Positions 10,645 to 19,859 of a stretch of 64,000 nt of DNA are shown piece after piece (within the stretch, counting starts at the first letter, position 1; each line of letters begins with the position of its first letter). This stretch comes from Polynucleobacter paneuropaeus (GTDB lineage: Bacteria > Pseudomonadota > Gammaproteobacteria > Burkholderiales > Burkholderiaceae). A model generated the notes under the pieces. The model worked only from the letters and a program-made list of their open reading frames with translations. It was not told the DNA's origin and did not search any database. The position numbers were made by a program, and so were the translations under genes. Where the stretch lies: the NCBI RefSeq assembly GCF_003261235.1, contig NZ_CP030085.1, positions 1,705,241 to 1,769,240 on the forward strand, in the 5' to 3' direction.

Positions 10645-11647
10645 CCTCACCCATAGCAAAAGTCATTTGGTGAATATCCAGTTCTCGTCTAAATAAGACT
10701 GGCACTATCTCTCTCGCATGAACAGGCTTTTGGCAAGCTGCCATGGTTTCTGCCAGACGTTCATCGTGATGCAGCTTTAGCTGAGCAACTCTGGCTTTCA
10801 TGCCTTGAAAAGGTTTGCCATGAGACGGCAATACCAAAGTGTCATCGGGCAATGGTAAAAATCGCTCCAAAGAATCTAAATACAAACCCAATGGATCTGC
10901 ATCAGGGTCAGCGTCATACACACTGACATTAGTAGAGATCCGAGGTAACAACATATCTCCTGAGATTAAAACGCCCAAGTCTTTACAAAAAAGAGAGGCG
11001 TGTTCAGGCGCATGTCCAAACCCCATGATGACTTGCCAATCATGTCCCCCAATAGCAATTTGCTCGCCATCAATAATTCGACGATATTGTCTTGGCACTC
11101 CTGGAACCATATTGCTGAAATAATTTGACCGTCCCCGAATTTTTTCTAGATCCTCAGGAGCAGTTAAACCATGTTTCTGAAAATGATCGGCTGAACCTCC
11201 GCTACCTGCTTTACTACCAATCGCAGCCCCACCCTCTTTGTGACTTAACCACTGCGCCGTTAAATAATCGGTCATTGATATCCACAAACGAACATTCCAA
11301 CGCTCGCATAACCACTGCGACAAACCAATATGATCGGGATGCATGTGCGTAACGATCACGCGTAATATTGGCAGGCCTTTCAACTGGGTTGCAAAAATCT
11401 GCCCCCATGCCGCCTTAGTCTCTTCATTAGCAATGCCACAATCCACAATTGTCCAACCAGAAACACCATCCATTTCGTCTTGCAAAAGCCACAAGTTAAT
11501 ATGATCCAAAGCAAATGGCAGTCGCATTCTGAGCCAATACACGCCTTTAGCAAGCTCAATGCATTGGCCATTCTGCGGCAGTTGATCAGCTAAGGGATAA
11601 TGAACGGAGCGTTCTTGATCGACTTTGATTTGGCTTTGTGTATTCAT
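10556..11647 (-). CDS. MBL-fold metallo-hydrolase
   Basis: A 363-residue metallo-beta-lactamase-fold protein. The metal motif H-M-H-P-D-H lies at 101-106 (VTHMHPDHIGL), further ligands are in GFGHAPEHASL and ISGDMLLP, and LPSHGKPF completes the site. The C-terminal 90 residues form a winged-helix-like helical domain seen in the LACTB2/RNase-like subfamily. Substrate unknown; thioesterase or nuclease activity are both possible. The 3' end runs 89 bases into the phaM coding region on the other strand. The start ATG faces a divergent small gene with almost no space between. Confidence 0.85.
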   Translation of the reverse strand: MNTQSQIKVDQERSVHYPLADQLPQNGQCIELAKGVYWLRMRLPFALDHINLWLLQDEMDGVSGWTIVDCGIANEETKAAWGQIFATQLKGLPILRVIVTHMHPDHIGLSQWLCERWNVRLWISMTDYLTAQWLSHKEGGAAIGSKAGSGGSADHFQKHGLTAPEDLEKIRGRSNYFSNMVPGVPRQYRRIIDGEQIAIGGHDWQVIMGFGHAPEHASLFCKDLGVLISGDMLLPRISTNVSVYDADPDADPLGLYLDSLERFLPLPDDTLVLPSHGKPFQGMKARVAQLKLHHDERLAETMAACQKPVHAREIVPVLFRRELDIHQMTFAMGEAIAHLNYLLRRGKLRRQLCDDGVLRFSVV

Positions 11648-11663
11648 ATTGATTGGTCTTGCT

Positions 11664-11831
11664 TTGACAACTGTTCCATCGCCTTGTAATAACTTCTGCG
11701 AAATTGATCCTCAAAATGGATATTGCCGTGGTTGTTACCGTACGCTTACAGAAATTACAAGCTGGTCCGTAATGACTGATGCGGAAAAACTTGCGGTCTA
11801 CGCTCACCTTTCTGAACGTAGACCTCAATAA
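11664..11831 (+). CDS. DUF1289 domain protein (small Cys-rich)
   Basis: A small DUF1289 protein of about 55 residues starting at a TTG: LTTVPSPCNNFCEID, then GYCRGCYRTLTEITSW. Four Cys in C-x3-C-x7-C-x2-C spacing look like a metal site. The family function is unknown. There is no ATG in frame; the frame is open further upstream, with TTG codons at 11625 and 11649. I prefer 11664 because homologues start a few residues before the first Cys and the longer versions add an unlikely hydrophobic leader. It ends 8 bases from the convergent acuI. Confidence 0.7.
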   Translation: MTTVPSPCNNFCEIDPQNGYCRGCYRTLTEITSWSVMTDAEKLAVYAHLSERRPQ

Positions 11832-11839
11832 AATACGCT

Positions 11840-12823
11840 TTAACGATTAACGTCGACAATCAAACGTCCACGCACATTTCCTGCCATCAGCTTTTGTGCA
11901 TACTCAATTGAGTCTGCCAAACTAATTTCGTGTGAGATCTCATCCAGCGTTTTCAGATCCAGCAATTTGCTGAGTTGCTCATAGGCAGCAATCCGTTTAC
12001 CACGTGGCACAGTAACGCTATTGATACCGTACAAAGTGACACCACGCAAAATAAATGGTGCAACCGTTGAGGGAAAGTCCATTCCTTGCGCAAGACCGCA
12101 GGCTGCTACGGCGCCATCACTCTTAGTCTGCGCACAAGCATTCGCAAGAGTATGGCTACCCACACTATCAACAACCGCAGCCCAACGCTCTTTGGCAAGC
12201 GGCTTGCCTGGTGCAGATAAACTTGCGCGGTCAATCACTTCAGCGGCGCCCAATTTTTTTAAATACTCTGCTTCTGCCATTCGTCCCGTACTCGCCACCA
12301 CCTTAAAACCCAATTTACTCAGCAAAGCAATCGCAATACTCCCAACACCACCGGCTGCGCCCGTCACCAAGACCTCGCCATCACTCGGTTTAGTTCCATG
12401 CTTTTCTAGCGCCATGACACACAACATTGCAGTATAGCCAGCAGTACCGATAGCAAGCGCTTGCTTGGCAGTTAAGCCCTTTGGTAATGGAATAAGCCAA
12501 TCTGCCTTCACTTGGGCTTGTTGTGCCAAACCACCCCAATGGCCCTCGCCTACGCCCCAACCATTGAGAAGCACCATGTCGCCAACCTTAAAGTCAGGAC
12601 TGCTGCTCTCCAATACCTCGCCAGCAAAATCAATGCCGGGCACCATCGGAAAACTACGAACTACTGGGCCTTTGCCAGTGATTGCTAGGCCATCTTTGTA
12701 ATTTAGGGTGGAATACAGCACTTTTACCCTGACATCCCCCTCGGGAAGGCTGGATTCATCAACCTGAGCCAATTCAGCCCGATAACCCTGATCATCCTTA
12801 TTTACTAAAATGGCCTTAAACAT
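11840..12823 (-). CDS. acuI: Acrylyl-CoA reductase AcuI / YhdH-type quinone oxidoreductase
   Basis: A 327-residue medium-chain dehydrogenase/reductase of the YhdH/AcuI group. The N-terminal GroES-like domain contains YSTLNYKDGLA (37-47) and PGIDFAGEV (62-70). The Rossmann fold motif GAAGGVGS is at 155-162. The usual zinc-binding cysteines of alcohol dehydrogenases are absent, as expected for this NADPH-dependent zinc-free branch. AcuI converts acryloyl-CoA to propionyl-CoA and protects against acrylate from DMSP or propionate metabolism; this role is inferred from family similarity. It is a single gene with an upstream divergent lipoprotein. Confidence 0.85.
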   Translation of the reverse strand: MFKAILVNKDDQGYRAELAQVDESSLPEGDVRVKVLYSTLNYKDGLAITGKGPVVRSFPMVPGIDFAGEVLESSSPDFKVGDMVLLNGWGVGEGHWGGLAQQAQVKADWLIPLPKGLTAKQALAIGTAGYTAMLCVMALEKHGTKPSDGEVLVTGAAGGVGSIAIALLSKLGFKVVASTGRMAEAEYLKKLGAAEVIDRASLSAPGKPLAKERWAAVVDSVGSHTLANACAQTKSDGAVAACGLAQGMDFPSTVAPFILRGVTLYGINSVTVPRGKRIAAYEQLSKLLDLKTLDEISHEISLADSIEYAQKLMAGNVRGRLIVDVNR

Positions 12824-12912
12824 ATCCTATCCTTATATAAAATCGCGTTTTACGATAAACAAACTGCTTAAAAGGTTTATCCTAGCAAGCATTATTGACG
12901 ATGGAAATTCCC

Positions 12913-13209
12913 ATGAAAAAAATTCTACTCTTAAGTACTGTTTCAAGCTTCATTCTTACTGGATGCTACTCAACTTCAGTAGATATGTCCTTGGGCAATA
13001 TGCGCCTGATTACCTCCAGCGCAGCTCCACAAGATACTGAAAACTTTGCTATGAAAACTTGTAAGAATGATTTCTATGAAGGCGCTAGCTTCTTATCTAA
13101 AGCCGGCAAAGAATATCGCTTCAAGTGTGTAAAAGCTGAAGAAAATGAGGTTTTGATTCCTATCCCTGGCACTAGCATCAATCCAGAAAATACTGCTGGA
13201 GCGAAGTGA
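12913..13209 (+). CDS. Small lipoprotein of unknown function
   Basis: A 98-residue protein beginning MKKILLLSTVSSFILTGC, a textbook lipoprotein signal with lipobox LTGC (Cys at residue 18). The mature part has two further Cys (KTCKND and RFKCVK) that could form a disulfide. No domain is recognised. I take the ATG at 12913 because it places the signal peptide at the very N-terminus and has GGAAA upstream; an ATG at 12895 would add six residues. The 3' end overlaps the next start by 4 bases (GTGA). Confidence 0.75.
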   Translation: MKKILLLSTVSSFILTGCYSTSVDMSLGNMRLITSSAAPQDTENFAMKTCKNDFYEGASFLSKAGKEYRFKCVKAEENEVLIPIPGTSINPENTAGAK

Positions 13210-13703
13210 GCCCCTTTACCTCGCAAGATCTTCGCAAGGGGTTTTCTTCTTTTGCAACCGGGGTCACGGTCATCACCTGCATAGATGACAGCCAACAAGC
13301 CCATGGCATCACCATCAGCTCCTTCAATACGGTCTCTCTCGAGCCGCCACTAATTTTGTGGAGCTTAAAAAAACATTCACACTTAATGCCATTCTTTGAA
13401 GTTGGGCATCGACAATTAATTCATGTTCTTACAAGAGAGCAAGAATCACTAGCAATGCATTTTGCTACCGTCAAGGAAAATCAGTTTGATGGTGTAGCCC
13501 ACCGTGTCACTGCAAATGGACTGACACAAATTGAGGATTGTGTTGCCTATTATGAGTGCGAGACCATCTCCGTATATGCCGGGGGCGATCACAATATTAT
13601 TGTTGCTAAGGTACTTCAGCTCCAAAATCATCAGGAGCGTGAGCCTCTCATTTTTGCCAAGAGCAAATTTGTTGGCCTTGATTTCGCTCAAAGCACTCTT
13701 TGA
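13206..13703 (+). CDS. Flavin reductase family protein
   Basis: A 165-residue FMN-binding split-barrel protein of the flavin-reductase-like family. Visible marks are the N-terminal block RKGFSSFATGVTVITC, the flavin-contacting ITISSFNTVSLEPPLILW, and GGDHNIIVAKV near the C-terminus (the GDH motif). Members use NAD(P)H to reduce free flavin for a partner monooxygenase; none is nearby. It starts with GTG overlapping the lipoprotein stop and is followed after 14 bases by a GST, suggesting a three-gene operon. Confidence 0.85.
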   Translation: MSPFTSQDLRKGFSSFATGVTVITCIDDSQQAHGITISSFNTVSLEPPLILWSLKKHSHLMPFFEVGHRQLIHVLTREQESLAMHFATVKENQFDGVAHRVTANGLTQIEDCVAYYECETISVYAGGDHNIIVAKVLQLQNHQEREPLIFAKSKFVGLDFAQSTL

Positions 13704-13717
13704 ATCCAAGGAAGTTT

Positions 13718-14386
13718 ATGTTGCGCTTATGGGGTAGACAAAGCTCAATCAATGTTCAAAAAGTTTTATGGTGCCTTGCTGAGTTGGGCTACAAATCAGG
13801 AAAAGACTTTGAGCGGATTGATGCTGGGCTTGAGTTTGGGATCAACCATAGCCCTGAATATTTACATAAAAATCCTAACGGTCTAGTGCCAACCTTAGAA
13901 GATGGTGATGTTGTGCTCTGGGAATCCAATAGCATCATGCGTTACCTCGCTGGCAAGTTCGATACCAAGCAGCGCTTTCCCAATAGTCTCCTCGCGCAAT
14001 CTCAATCGAATAAGTGGTTAGATTGGCAATTAAGTACGATGTGGCCGCCTTTACGGGGTACTTTTTTAGGTCTAACTCGAACGCGTGAAGCCGAGCGTAA
14101 TTACGTAGCAATTAAGAAGGGTTACCAAGATACTAATGTTCACCTTGCCATGCTTGATACCATTCTCAGCAAACAACCCTTTTGCTCAGGAGGGCAATTC
14201 AACCTGGGTGACATTGCTCTAGCACTCTGTGTCAATCGGTGGATCTTGCTCCATGAAACATTTCCAGAACAAACTGGTCCCAAAGCAAGCCTAGACAATA
14301 TTAATCAATGGCTCAAACGCCTAGAAACCCAAACACATTATTCAGATATTACTGAAACTCAATTGAATATTGTGAAGCTTGATTAG
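13718..14386 (+). CDS. Glutathione S-transferase
   Basis: A 222-residue cytosolic GST. The N-terminal thioredoxin-like domain begins MLRLWGRQSSINVQKVLW, with a Ser near residue 10 in the usual catalytic position, and GLVPTLEDGD plus WESNSIMRYLA (about 67-77) as the glutathione-binding strand-helix. The C-terminal all-helical domain follows. The start ATG at 13718 is preceded by AAGGAAG at good spacing, so I reject a TTG start at 13700 inside the upstream stop. Substrate unknown. Confidence 0.88.
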   Translation: MLRLWGRQSSINVQKVLWCLAELGYKSGKDFERIDAGLEFGINHSPEYLHKNPNGLVPTLEDGDVVLWESNSIMRYLAGKFDTKQRFPNSLLAQSQSNKWLDWQLSTMWPPLRGTFLGLTRTREAERNYVAIKKGYQDTNVHLAMLDTILSKQPFCSGGQFNLGDIALALCVNRWILLHETFPEQTGPKASLDNINQWLKRLETQTHYSDITETQLNIVKLD

Positions 14387-14397
14387 CTCTCAAAAGC

Positions 14398-16230
14398 TTA
14401 TTCGACCGTAACACTCTTAGCAAGGTTGCGTGGTTTGTCGACATCCGTTCCACGTGCGCAGGCAGTGTGATACGCCAGCAACTGCAAAGGTACAACGTGC
14501 AGGATAGGGGATAAATTGCCGTAGTGCTCAGGTAAGCGAATCACATGGATTCCGTCAGTATTCACAATATCGGTGTCATGATCAGCAAAGACATAGAGCA
14601 TCCCACCGCGTGCTTTAACTTCTTGCATATTCGACTTGAGCTTCTCAAGTAATTCATCCTTTGGCGCAATCGTGACAACTGGCATCTTATCGGTCACCAA
14701 TGCCAGCGGGCCATGTTTAAGTTCCCCAGCAGGATACGCTTCAGCATGAATATACGAAATTTCTTTTAACTTGAGAGCGCCCTCTAGGGCGATTGGGTAA
14801 TGCATCCCTCTTCCCAAGAACAGAGCGTTCTCACATTTAGCAAAGGCTTCGCTCCATGCAATGATTTGGGGCTCGAGGGCCAAAACAGAATGTAGTGCTT
14901 TGGGCAAATGTCGTAACTCTCTTAAGAGTTTCTTTTCTTGATCAGGATCTAATTTGCCGGCACGCTTGGCAATTGAGAGAGTCAATATATACAACGCGAG
15001 TAATTGGGTCGTAAATGCTTTAGTGGAGGCAACACCAATTTCGGTACCTGCCTTGGTTAAAAAATGCCAGTCGGTCTCTCGTACCATTGCACTTGAGGCC
15101 ACGTTGCAAATCGCTAAGGTAAAAAGATGACCCAAGCTCTTAGCATGACGCAGGGCCGCCAAGGTATCGGCTGTTTCGCCCGACTGAGAAACCACAATGA
15201 CAAGGGTATTAGGTAGAGATACGGTTTTCCGATAACGATATTCACTCGCAATTTCTACTTGAGTGGGAATGCCTGCAATCTCTTCCAACCAATACTTCGC
15301 AACGCATGCTGAGTAATAACTCGTGCCGCAGGCCAAAATCAGAATCTGATCAAAGGCATTCCAGTCCGCTGGCTTCGCTCCAAAAAGTTCAGGCCCAAAT
15401 TGAGTTATGTTGGCAAGGGTATCGCCGATTGCACGAGGTTGCTCAAAAATCTCTTTTTGCATGTAATGCTGATATGGGCCCAGATCAACCGCTTCCGATT
15501 GAGCAGGCATAGGCTTAGAGGCTCTCTTTACCTCTTTTCCTGATTGATCCAAAATCTGAATGGCGCTTGCTTTAATGACGGCTACATCGCCTTCTTCTAA
15601 ATACACCATAGAGTGAGCGCGGCCGGCTAGGGCAAGCGCGTCTGAAGCTAAAAAGTTTTCACCATCACCCAAAGCAATAACCAATGGTGAGCCCACGCGA
15701 GCTCCTATCAGGACATCTGGATGATCTTGTGCAATGACGCCGACTGCATAGGCACCATGCAATCTGGGTAGAACTGATCTCACCGCGAAGCCGAGATCTT
15801 TTTGGCCTTCAGCTACATAAGCTTGATGAATTAAATGGGCAATGACTTCGGTATCTGTTTCTGAGCTAAACACGTAGCCGGCAGACTGCAGCTCTGTTCT
15901 AAGGGCTTCGTAATTCTCGATGATGCCGTTATGAACAACCGAAATCAATCCATTTGAAATATGGGGATGTGCATTTTGTGTATCGGGCTTGCCATGAGTT
16001 GCCCAGCGTGTATGTGCAATCCCTAGGGTGCCAATAAATTGCTTACCTTGCTCAGCCAACTCAGCTACACGAGCAGTTGTTCTTGCGCGCTCGATAGGAT
16101 GCGTAGCGTTGGCACTATTAATGACAGCAAACCCGCAAGAATCATAGCCACGGTACTCTAAACGACGTAAGCCTTCAATTAATACTTCTACAATATTTTT
16201 GCTCGATACGGCACCCACGATTCCGCACAT
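14398..16230 (-). CDS. glmS: Glucosamine-6-phosphate synthase (glutamine-hydrolysing)
   Basis: A 610-residue GlmS that makes glucosamine-6-phosphate from fructose-6-phosphate and glutamine, the first step to UDP-GlcNAc. The glutaminase domain starts with the nucleophile Cys2 (MCGIVGAV) and contains [11 protein letters not shown] and HTRWATHG. Two SIS sugar-isomerase domains follow (about 290-425 and 460-600, with CGTSYYSA and [10 protein letters not shown]). The protein ends in the conserved KSVTVE. Its start abuts the end of glmU (one shared base). No glmS ribozyme is expected or seen upstream, since glmU lies there. Confidence 0.97.
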   Translation of the reverse strand: MCGIVGAVSSKNIVEVLIEGLRRLEYRGYDSCGFAVINSANATHPIERARTTARVAELAEQGKQFIGTLGIAHTRWATHGKPDTQNAHPHISNGLISVVHNGIIENYEALRTELQSAGYVFSSETDTEVIAHLIHQAYVAEGQKDLGFAVRSVLPRLHGAYAVGVIAQDHPDVLIGARVGSPLVIALGDGENFLASDALALAGRAHSMVYLEEGDVAVIKASAIQILDQSGKEVKRASKPMPAQSEAVDLGPYQHYMQKEIFEQPRAIGDTLANITQFGPELFGAKPADWNAFDQILILACGTSYYSACVAKYWLEEIAGIPTQVEIASEYRYRKTVSLPNTLVIVVSQSGETADTLAALRHAKSLGHLFTLAICNVASSAMVRETDWHFLTKAGTEIGVASTKAFTTQLLALYILTLSIAKRAGKLDPDQEKKLLRELRHLPKALHSVLALEPQIIAWSEAFAKCENALFLGRGMHYPIALEGALKLKEISYIHAEAYPAGELKHGPLALVTDKMPVVTIAPKDELLEKLKSNMQEVKARGGMLYVFADHDTDIVNTDGIHVIRLPEHYGNLSPILHVVPLQLLAYHTACARGTDVDKPRNLAKSVTVE

Positions 16231-17690
16231 TACTTTCGACCCTTCAGTGCCTTCTTAGCTACTTTCTTAACTGCTTGCTTAGTAGCAACTTTAGTAGTGA
16301 CTTTTTTTGTAGGTCGTTTCCACTCTAAAGAAATTTGCTTTGCTCGCGAAATCGTTAACTGATTAGCGGGAGCATCCTTGGTCAAGGTTGTACCAGCGCC
16401 CAATGTTGCTCCACGTTTCACTCGAACCGGAGCAACCAATTGGGTATCGGAACCAATGAAAACATCGTCCTCAATAATAGTTTGATGTTTATTGACCCCG
16501 TCGTAGTTGCAAGTAATGGTTCCGGCGCCAATATTGACACGGGCTCCCACAATAGAATCGCCAACATAAGACAAATGATTAGCCTTACTATTTGTTCCAA
16601 TCTTGCTGTTCTTCACTTCAACGAAGTTGCCGATATGCACTTCGCTCGCTAGCTCAGCACCCGGGCGCAAACGGGCATAAGGCCCAATAACAGCGTTAGT
16701 GCCGACTTTGGCACCATCTAGATGGCTAAACGCTTGGATCGTGACATCTTTACCAATGTCGCAATCGCGAACGACGCAATAAGGTCCGATCTTCACACCT
16801 GCGGCCAAGTGAACCTGGCCTTCAAATACACAGCCAACATCAATGAATACATCACTTCCGCAATCGAGCTTGCCACGAATATCAATGCGCGCAGGATCAG
16901 CCAAAGATACGCCTGCTTCCATTAAGTCATGCGCTAATTGCAGTTGATATACCCGCTCTAGGCTAGCCAGTTGCTCACGACTGTTAACACCAATGGTTTC
17001 AAACTCATGATCAGCTTGCGCCGTCCGAATAGGCACACCATCTTTAACTGCCATTGCGATCACATCAGTTAAATAATATTCGCCTTGAGCATTATTGGCA
17101 CTTAATGACTTCAGCCATTTTTTAAGTGGGGTCGTTGGCAATACCATGATGCCGGTATTAATTTCAGTAATCTGTTTTTGTGCAAACGTAGCATCTTTCT
17201 CTTCAACAATGGCACAGACGGCGCCATTAGAGTCTCTCAAGATGCGGCCATAGCCAGTTGGGACATCCAAGTTTTGTGTCAATAAAGCTAAAGCAGATTC
17301 TTGACCACGAGCAGCATCAGCTAGCTTAGTGAGAATGCTCAGAGTTCTCTTACTCGTCAGCGGAACGTCCCCATAAAGAACTAAAGTAGGCTCTTGAGAA
17401 TCCAATTTACTCAGAGTTTGTAAAAGTGCGTGACCGGTCCCCTTTTGCTCTGCCTGTAAAACAGTGCTGACTTTATTAAAGGTGGCATGCTCGGCTAGAA
17501 AGCGCTTGACCTCAGCAGCACCATGACCAACTACAACAATAGGGGCTTGTTTGGCCTGCTTGCCCTGCAAAGAAAAAGCGGTATCCAGCACATATTGCAA
17601 AAGGGGCTTGCCAGCAAGAGTTTGCAAAACCTTGGGTAGGGCGGATTTCATCCGCCTACCCTGTCCTGCAGCCAAAATGACGATATTCAT
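16230..17690 (-). CDS. glmU: Bifunctional GlcNAc-1-P uridyltransferase / GlcN-1-P acetyltransferase, with lysine-rich tail
   Basis: A 486-residue GlmU. The N-terminal nucleotidyltransferase carries [17 protein letters not shown] (6-22), and from about residue 255 a left-handed beta-helix acetyltransferase shows hexapeptide repeats and [11 protein letters not shown]. It makes UDP-GlcNAc for peptidoglycan and lipid A. After the normal end (about residue 455) there is an added tail of about 30 residues made almost only of Lys, Thr, Val and Ala with repeats such as KKVATK and KKVAKKAL, absent from E. coli GlmU. It overlaps ttcA by 4 bases and glmS by 1. Confidence 0.96.
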   Translation of the reverse strand: MNIVILAAGQGRRMKSALPKVLQTLAGKPLLQYVLDTAFSLQGKQAKQAPIVVVGHGAAEVKRFLAEHATFNKVSTVLQAEQKGTGHALLQTLSKLDSQEPTLVLYGDVPLTSKRTLSILTKLADAARGQESALALLTQNLDVPTGYGRILRDSNGAVCAIVEEKDATFAQKQITEINTGIMVLPTTPLKKWLKSLSANNAQGEYYLTDVIAMAVKDGVPIRTAQADHEFETIGVNSREQLASLERVYQLQLAHDLMEAGVSLADPARIDIRGKLDCGSDVFIDVGCVFEGQVHLAAGVKIGPYCVVRDCDIGKDVTIQAFSHLDGAKVGTNAVIGPYARLRPGAELASEVHIGNFVEVKNSKIGTNSKANHLSYVGDSIVGARVNIGAGTITCNYDGVNKHQTIIEDDVFIGSDTQLVAPVRVKRGATLGAGTTLTKDAPANQLTISRAKQISLEWKRPTKKVTTKVATKQAVKKVAKKALKGRK

Positions 17691-18595
17691 ATCAGGTGAT
17701 TATAAGTCCCTGGAATCAGGGTGCCACAGGCCAATTCGTCTAACTCAGACTCATCAATGGCCTTATCTCCAGCCGATCTGGAGGCAATACCCGATAAGAC
17801 CGTAGAAATATCCAGGTTTTTGAAATCAAAAGCTTCGGCATCCATCAAATGCGATGGCACGATGTGATGCATTGCTCGAAATATATTCTCCACACGGCCT
17901 GGATGCTGCTTTTCCCATTCGCGCAACATTTGCTTCATAGCCTGCCGCTGTAAATTGGGCTGACTGCCACACAAGTCACACGGAATAATTGGGAAATTCA
18001 TATCTGCTGCGTAACCTTCCAATAACTTCTCTGGTACATACGCTAAAGGGCGAATCACAATATGCTTGCCATCGTCGGAACGTAGCTTGGGTGGCATACC
18101 TTTGAGCTTGCCTGCATGAAATAAATTGAGTAGCAAGGTTTGCAAAATATCATCACGATGATGACCAAGTGCAATTTTTGTAGCGCCCAACTCATCAGCT
18201 ACACGATACAAAATACCGCGACGCAAGCGAGAACATAATCCACAAGTTGTTTTACCTTCTGGGATCACCCGTTTCACGATACTGTAAGTATCTTGCTCTT
18301 CAATATGAAAAGATACCCCTAAAGAAGACAAGTAATTTGGCAAAGTCTGTGCAGGAAAGTTAGGCTGTTTCTGATCTAAGTTCACCGCCACAATCTCAAA
18401 CTGAATAGGGGCGCGCTCACGCAACTTGAGCAAAATATCCAGCATGGCAAAACTATCCTTGCCACCCGATACACAAACCATGACTTTGTCACCATCCTCA
18501 ATCATGCCAAAGTCACCAATAGCTTGCCCCACTAAACGACAGAGTTTTTTTTCAAGCTTATTTTCTTCGAAGGCGACTTTACGAATATCGTTCAT
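17687..18595 (-). CDS. ttcA: tRNA 2-thiocytidine biosynthesis protein TtcA
   Basis: A 302-residue iron-sulfur tRNA thiolase that makes 2-thiocytidine at position 32. The PP-loop ATPase motif SGGKDS is at 43-48, and the cluster-binding pairs are Cys118-x2-Cys121 ([12 protein letters not shown]) and Cys206-x2-Cys209 (PCDLCGSQ). LGHHRDD (143-149) is also conserved. The length is typical. It lies between folB (12 bases upstream) and glmU (4-base overlap). Confidence 0.95.
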   Translation of the reverse strand: MNDIRKVAFEENKLEKKLCRLVGQAIGDFGMIEDGDKVMVCVSGGKDSFAMLDILLKLRERAPIQFEIVAVNLDQKQPNFPAQTLPNYLSSLGVSFHIEEQDTYSIVKRVIPEGKTTCGLCSRLRRGILYRVADELGATKIALGHHRDDILQTLLLNLFHAGKLKGMPPKLRSDDGKHIVIRPLAYVPEKLLEGYAADMNFPIIPCDLCGSQPNLQRQAMKQMLREWEKQHPGRVENIFRAMHHIVPSHLMDAEAFDFKNLDISTVLSGIASRSAGDKAIDESELDELACGTLIPGTYNHLI

Positions 18596-18607
18596 AGCAT
18601 TTAAAAG

Positions 18608-19003
18608 TTAGCTTGGTTTGATTCGAAACACTTCTACGCCAACTGAATGGCAGTCGGGATAAACATCTGGCTTAGCAGTGCTAACGCGAACAGCCAATAC
18701 CTTTGGGTGCGCCAGCATAGCAGCAACAATGTCATCACAAAAGGTTTCTTGCAAATGGATATGGCCCTGTAAGGCCCTATTCTTAATGGTTTCACGGATA
18801 AAGTCATAGTCAACTACCTCTCCTAATAGATCTTGCTTTGGAGTGTTGAGCCCAAGTGGAATATATAAATCTACATTAAGAATTACACGTTGTTCAGCTT
18901 TCTTTTCAAAGTCATGAACGCCGATATTGATATAAATCTCATAGTCACGAAGATATAAACGACGGCAGTCAATCAGACTTGGATGAGAAAGAATAGCTTG
19001 CAT
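18608..19003 (-). CDS. folB: Dihydroneopterin aldolase
   Basis: A 131-residue FolB-type protein that cleaves dihydroneopterin on the way to folate. The N-terminal strand RLYLRDYEIYINIGVHDFEKK and the segment VVDYDFIRETIKN, followed by CDDIVAAMLAHPKVLAVRVSTAKP, match the family. It follows a pteridine-reductase gene by 21 bases, so two pterin genes sit together at the head of a folB-ttcA-glmU-glmS run. Confidence 0.92.
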   Translation of the reverse strand: MQAILSHPSLIDCRRLYLRDYEIYINIGVHDFEKKAEQRVILNVDLYIPLGLNTPKQDLLGEVVDYDFIRETIKNRALQGHIHLQETFCDDIVAAMLAHPKVLAVRVSTAKPDVYPDCHSVGVEVFRIKPS

Positions 19004-19024
19004 GGATTAATTTGCCTAAATAAT

Positions 19025-19834
19025 TTAGTGTGTCTTGAACATCACATCTCGCTCTGATGGCAATAAATGCTGCCCGCCATCGACATAGAGTGTTGTTCCA
19101 GTAATTGCGGATGACTCTGCTAAAAATACAGCTGCTCTAGCCACATCCAATGCCGTAGAAGAGCGGCCGAGCGGTGTCATTTGATGTGCCTTTACAAATC
19201 CTTCTGCCGTTTGATCACCAGAAGGGAGTGTAATTCCAGGGGCAAGTCCAACTACGCGAAGTAAAGGGGCAAAATCGACTGCCAAAATTTCTACCGAGCT
19301 GAGCAATGCACTTTTCGATAGCGTATAGGACAAGTAATCTGGATTGGGGTTAATCAGTTTTTGATCTAGTAGCTGGATCACTGAGGGAATAAACCCACCC
19401 TGTGACTGATATTGTTTCTGATGTTCAAAAAACATTTGCGAAAGCATGATTGGCGCAGTCAAGTTGACCTGCATATGTGCCAATAAATTTTTACCATTTA
19501 AAGGTGTAGTGGAATTTGCTCTATCGTATTCAAAGATTGAGGCGCTATTAATGATGCAGACTAGGTTCGGAAATTCTTTGGCTACAGCTGTAAATAACCC
19601 TTTTACTTCTGCATCAATACTCAAGTCGGCTTGAAAACCGTTTGCCTTAACCCCTAGGACAGCAATGTCGGCAAGGGTCTGCTTGGCCTCAGCAGTAGAT
19701 CGACCATAATGAATAGCAATATCCCAGCCCTGACGAGCAAACTCTAGAGCGATTTCTCGACCCAAACGCTTTGCAGCGCCGGTTATTAAAACGGCTTTAT
19801 TTGACGTAAATTGGGACACAGAACTCATGTGCAA
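19025..19834 (-). CDS. Pteridine reductase-like SDR (FolM/PTR1 type)
   Basis: A 269-residue SDR with the atypical cofactor motif TGAAKRLGR (18-26), where Lys-Arg replaces the usual GI, and an active site of Asp157, Tyr170 and Lys174 (YTLSK) in place of Ser-Tyr-Lys. The Arg-rich glycine loop and the Asp 13 residues before the Tyr are hallmarks of PTR1-type pteridine reductases and bacterial FolM. It should reduce dihydromonapterin or dihydrofolate with NADPH. Adjacency to folB strengthens the pterin assignment. An alternative start is the second Met. Confidence 0.85.
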   Translation of the reverse strand: MHMSSVSQFTSNKAVLITGAAKRLGREIALEFARQGWDIAIHYGRSTAEAKQTLADIAVLGVKANGFQADLSIDAEVKGLFTAVAKEFPNLVCIINSASIFEYDRANSTTPLNGKNLLAHMQVNLTAPIMLSQMFFEHQKQYQSQGGFIPSVIQLLDQKLINPNPDYLSYTLSKSALLSSVEILAVDFAPLLRVVGLAPGITLPSGDQTAEGFVKAHQMTPLGRSSTALDVARAAVFLAESSAITGTTLYVDGGQHLLPSERDVMFKTH

Positions 19835-19859
19835 TTAAATTCTCTTAGACTAGCGAGCT

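Noticed and set aside
12021..12437. 138-codon frame antisense to acuI
   Set aside because: Ser/Ala/Pro-rich composition typical of the reverse frame of a coding region; acuI is clearly the real gene.
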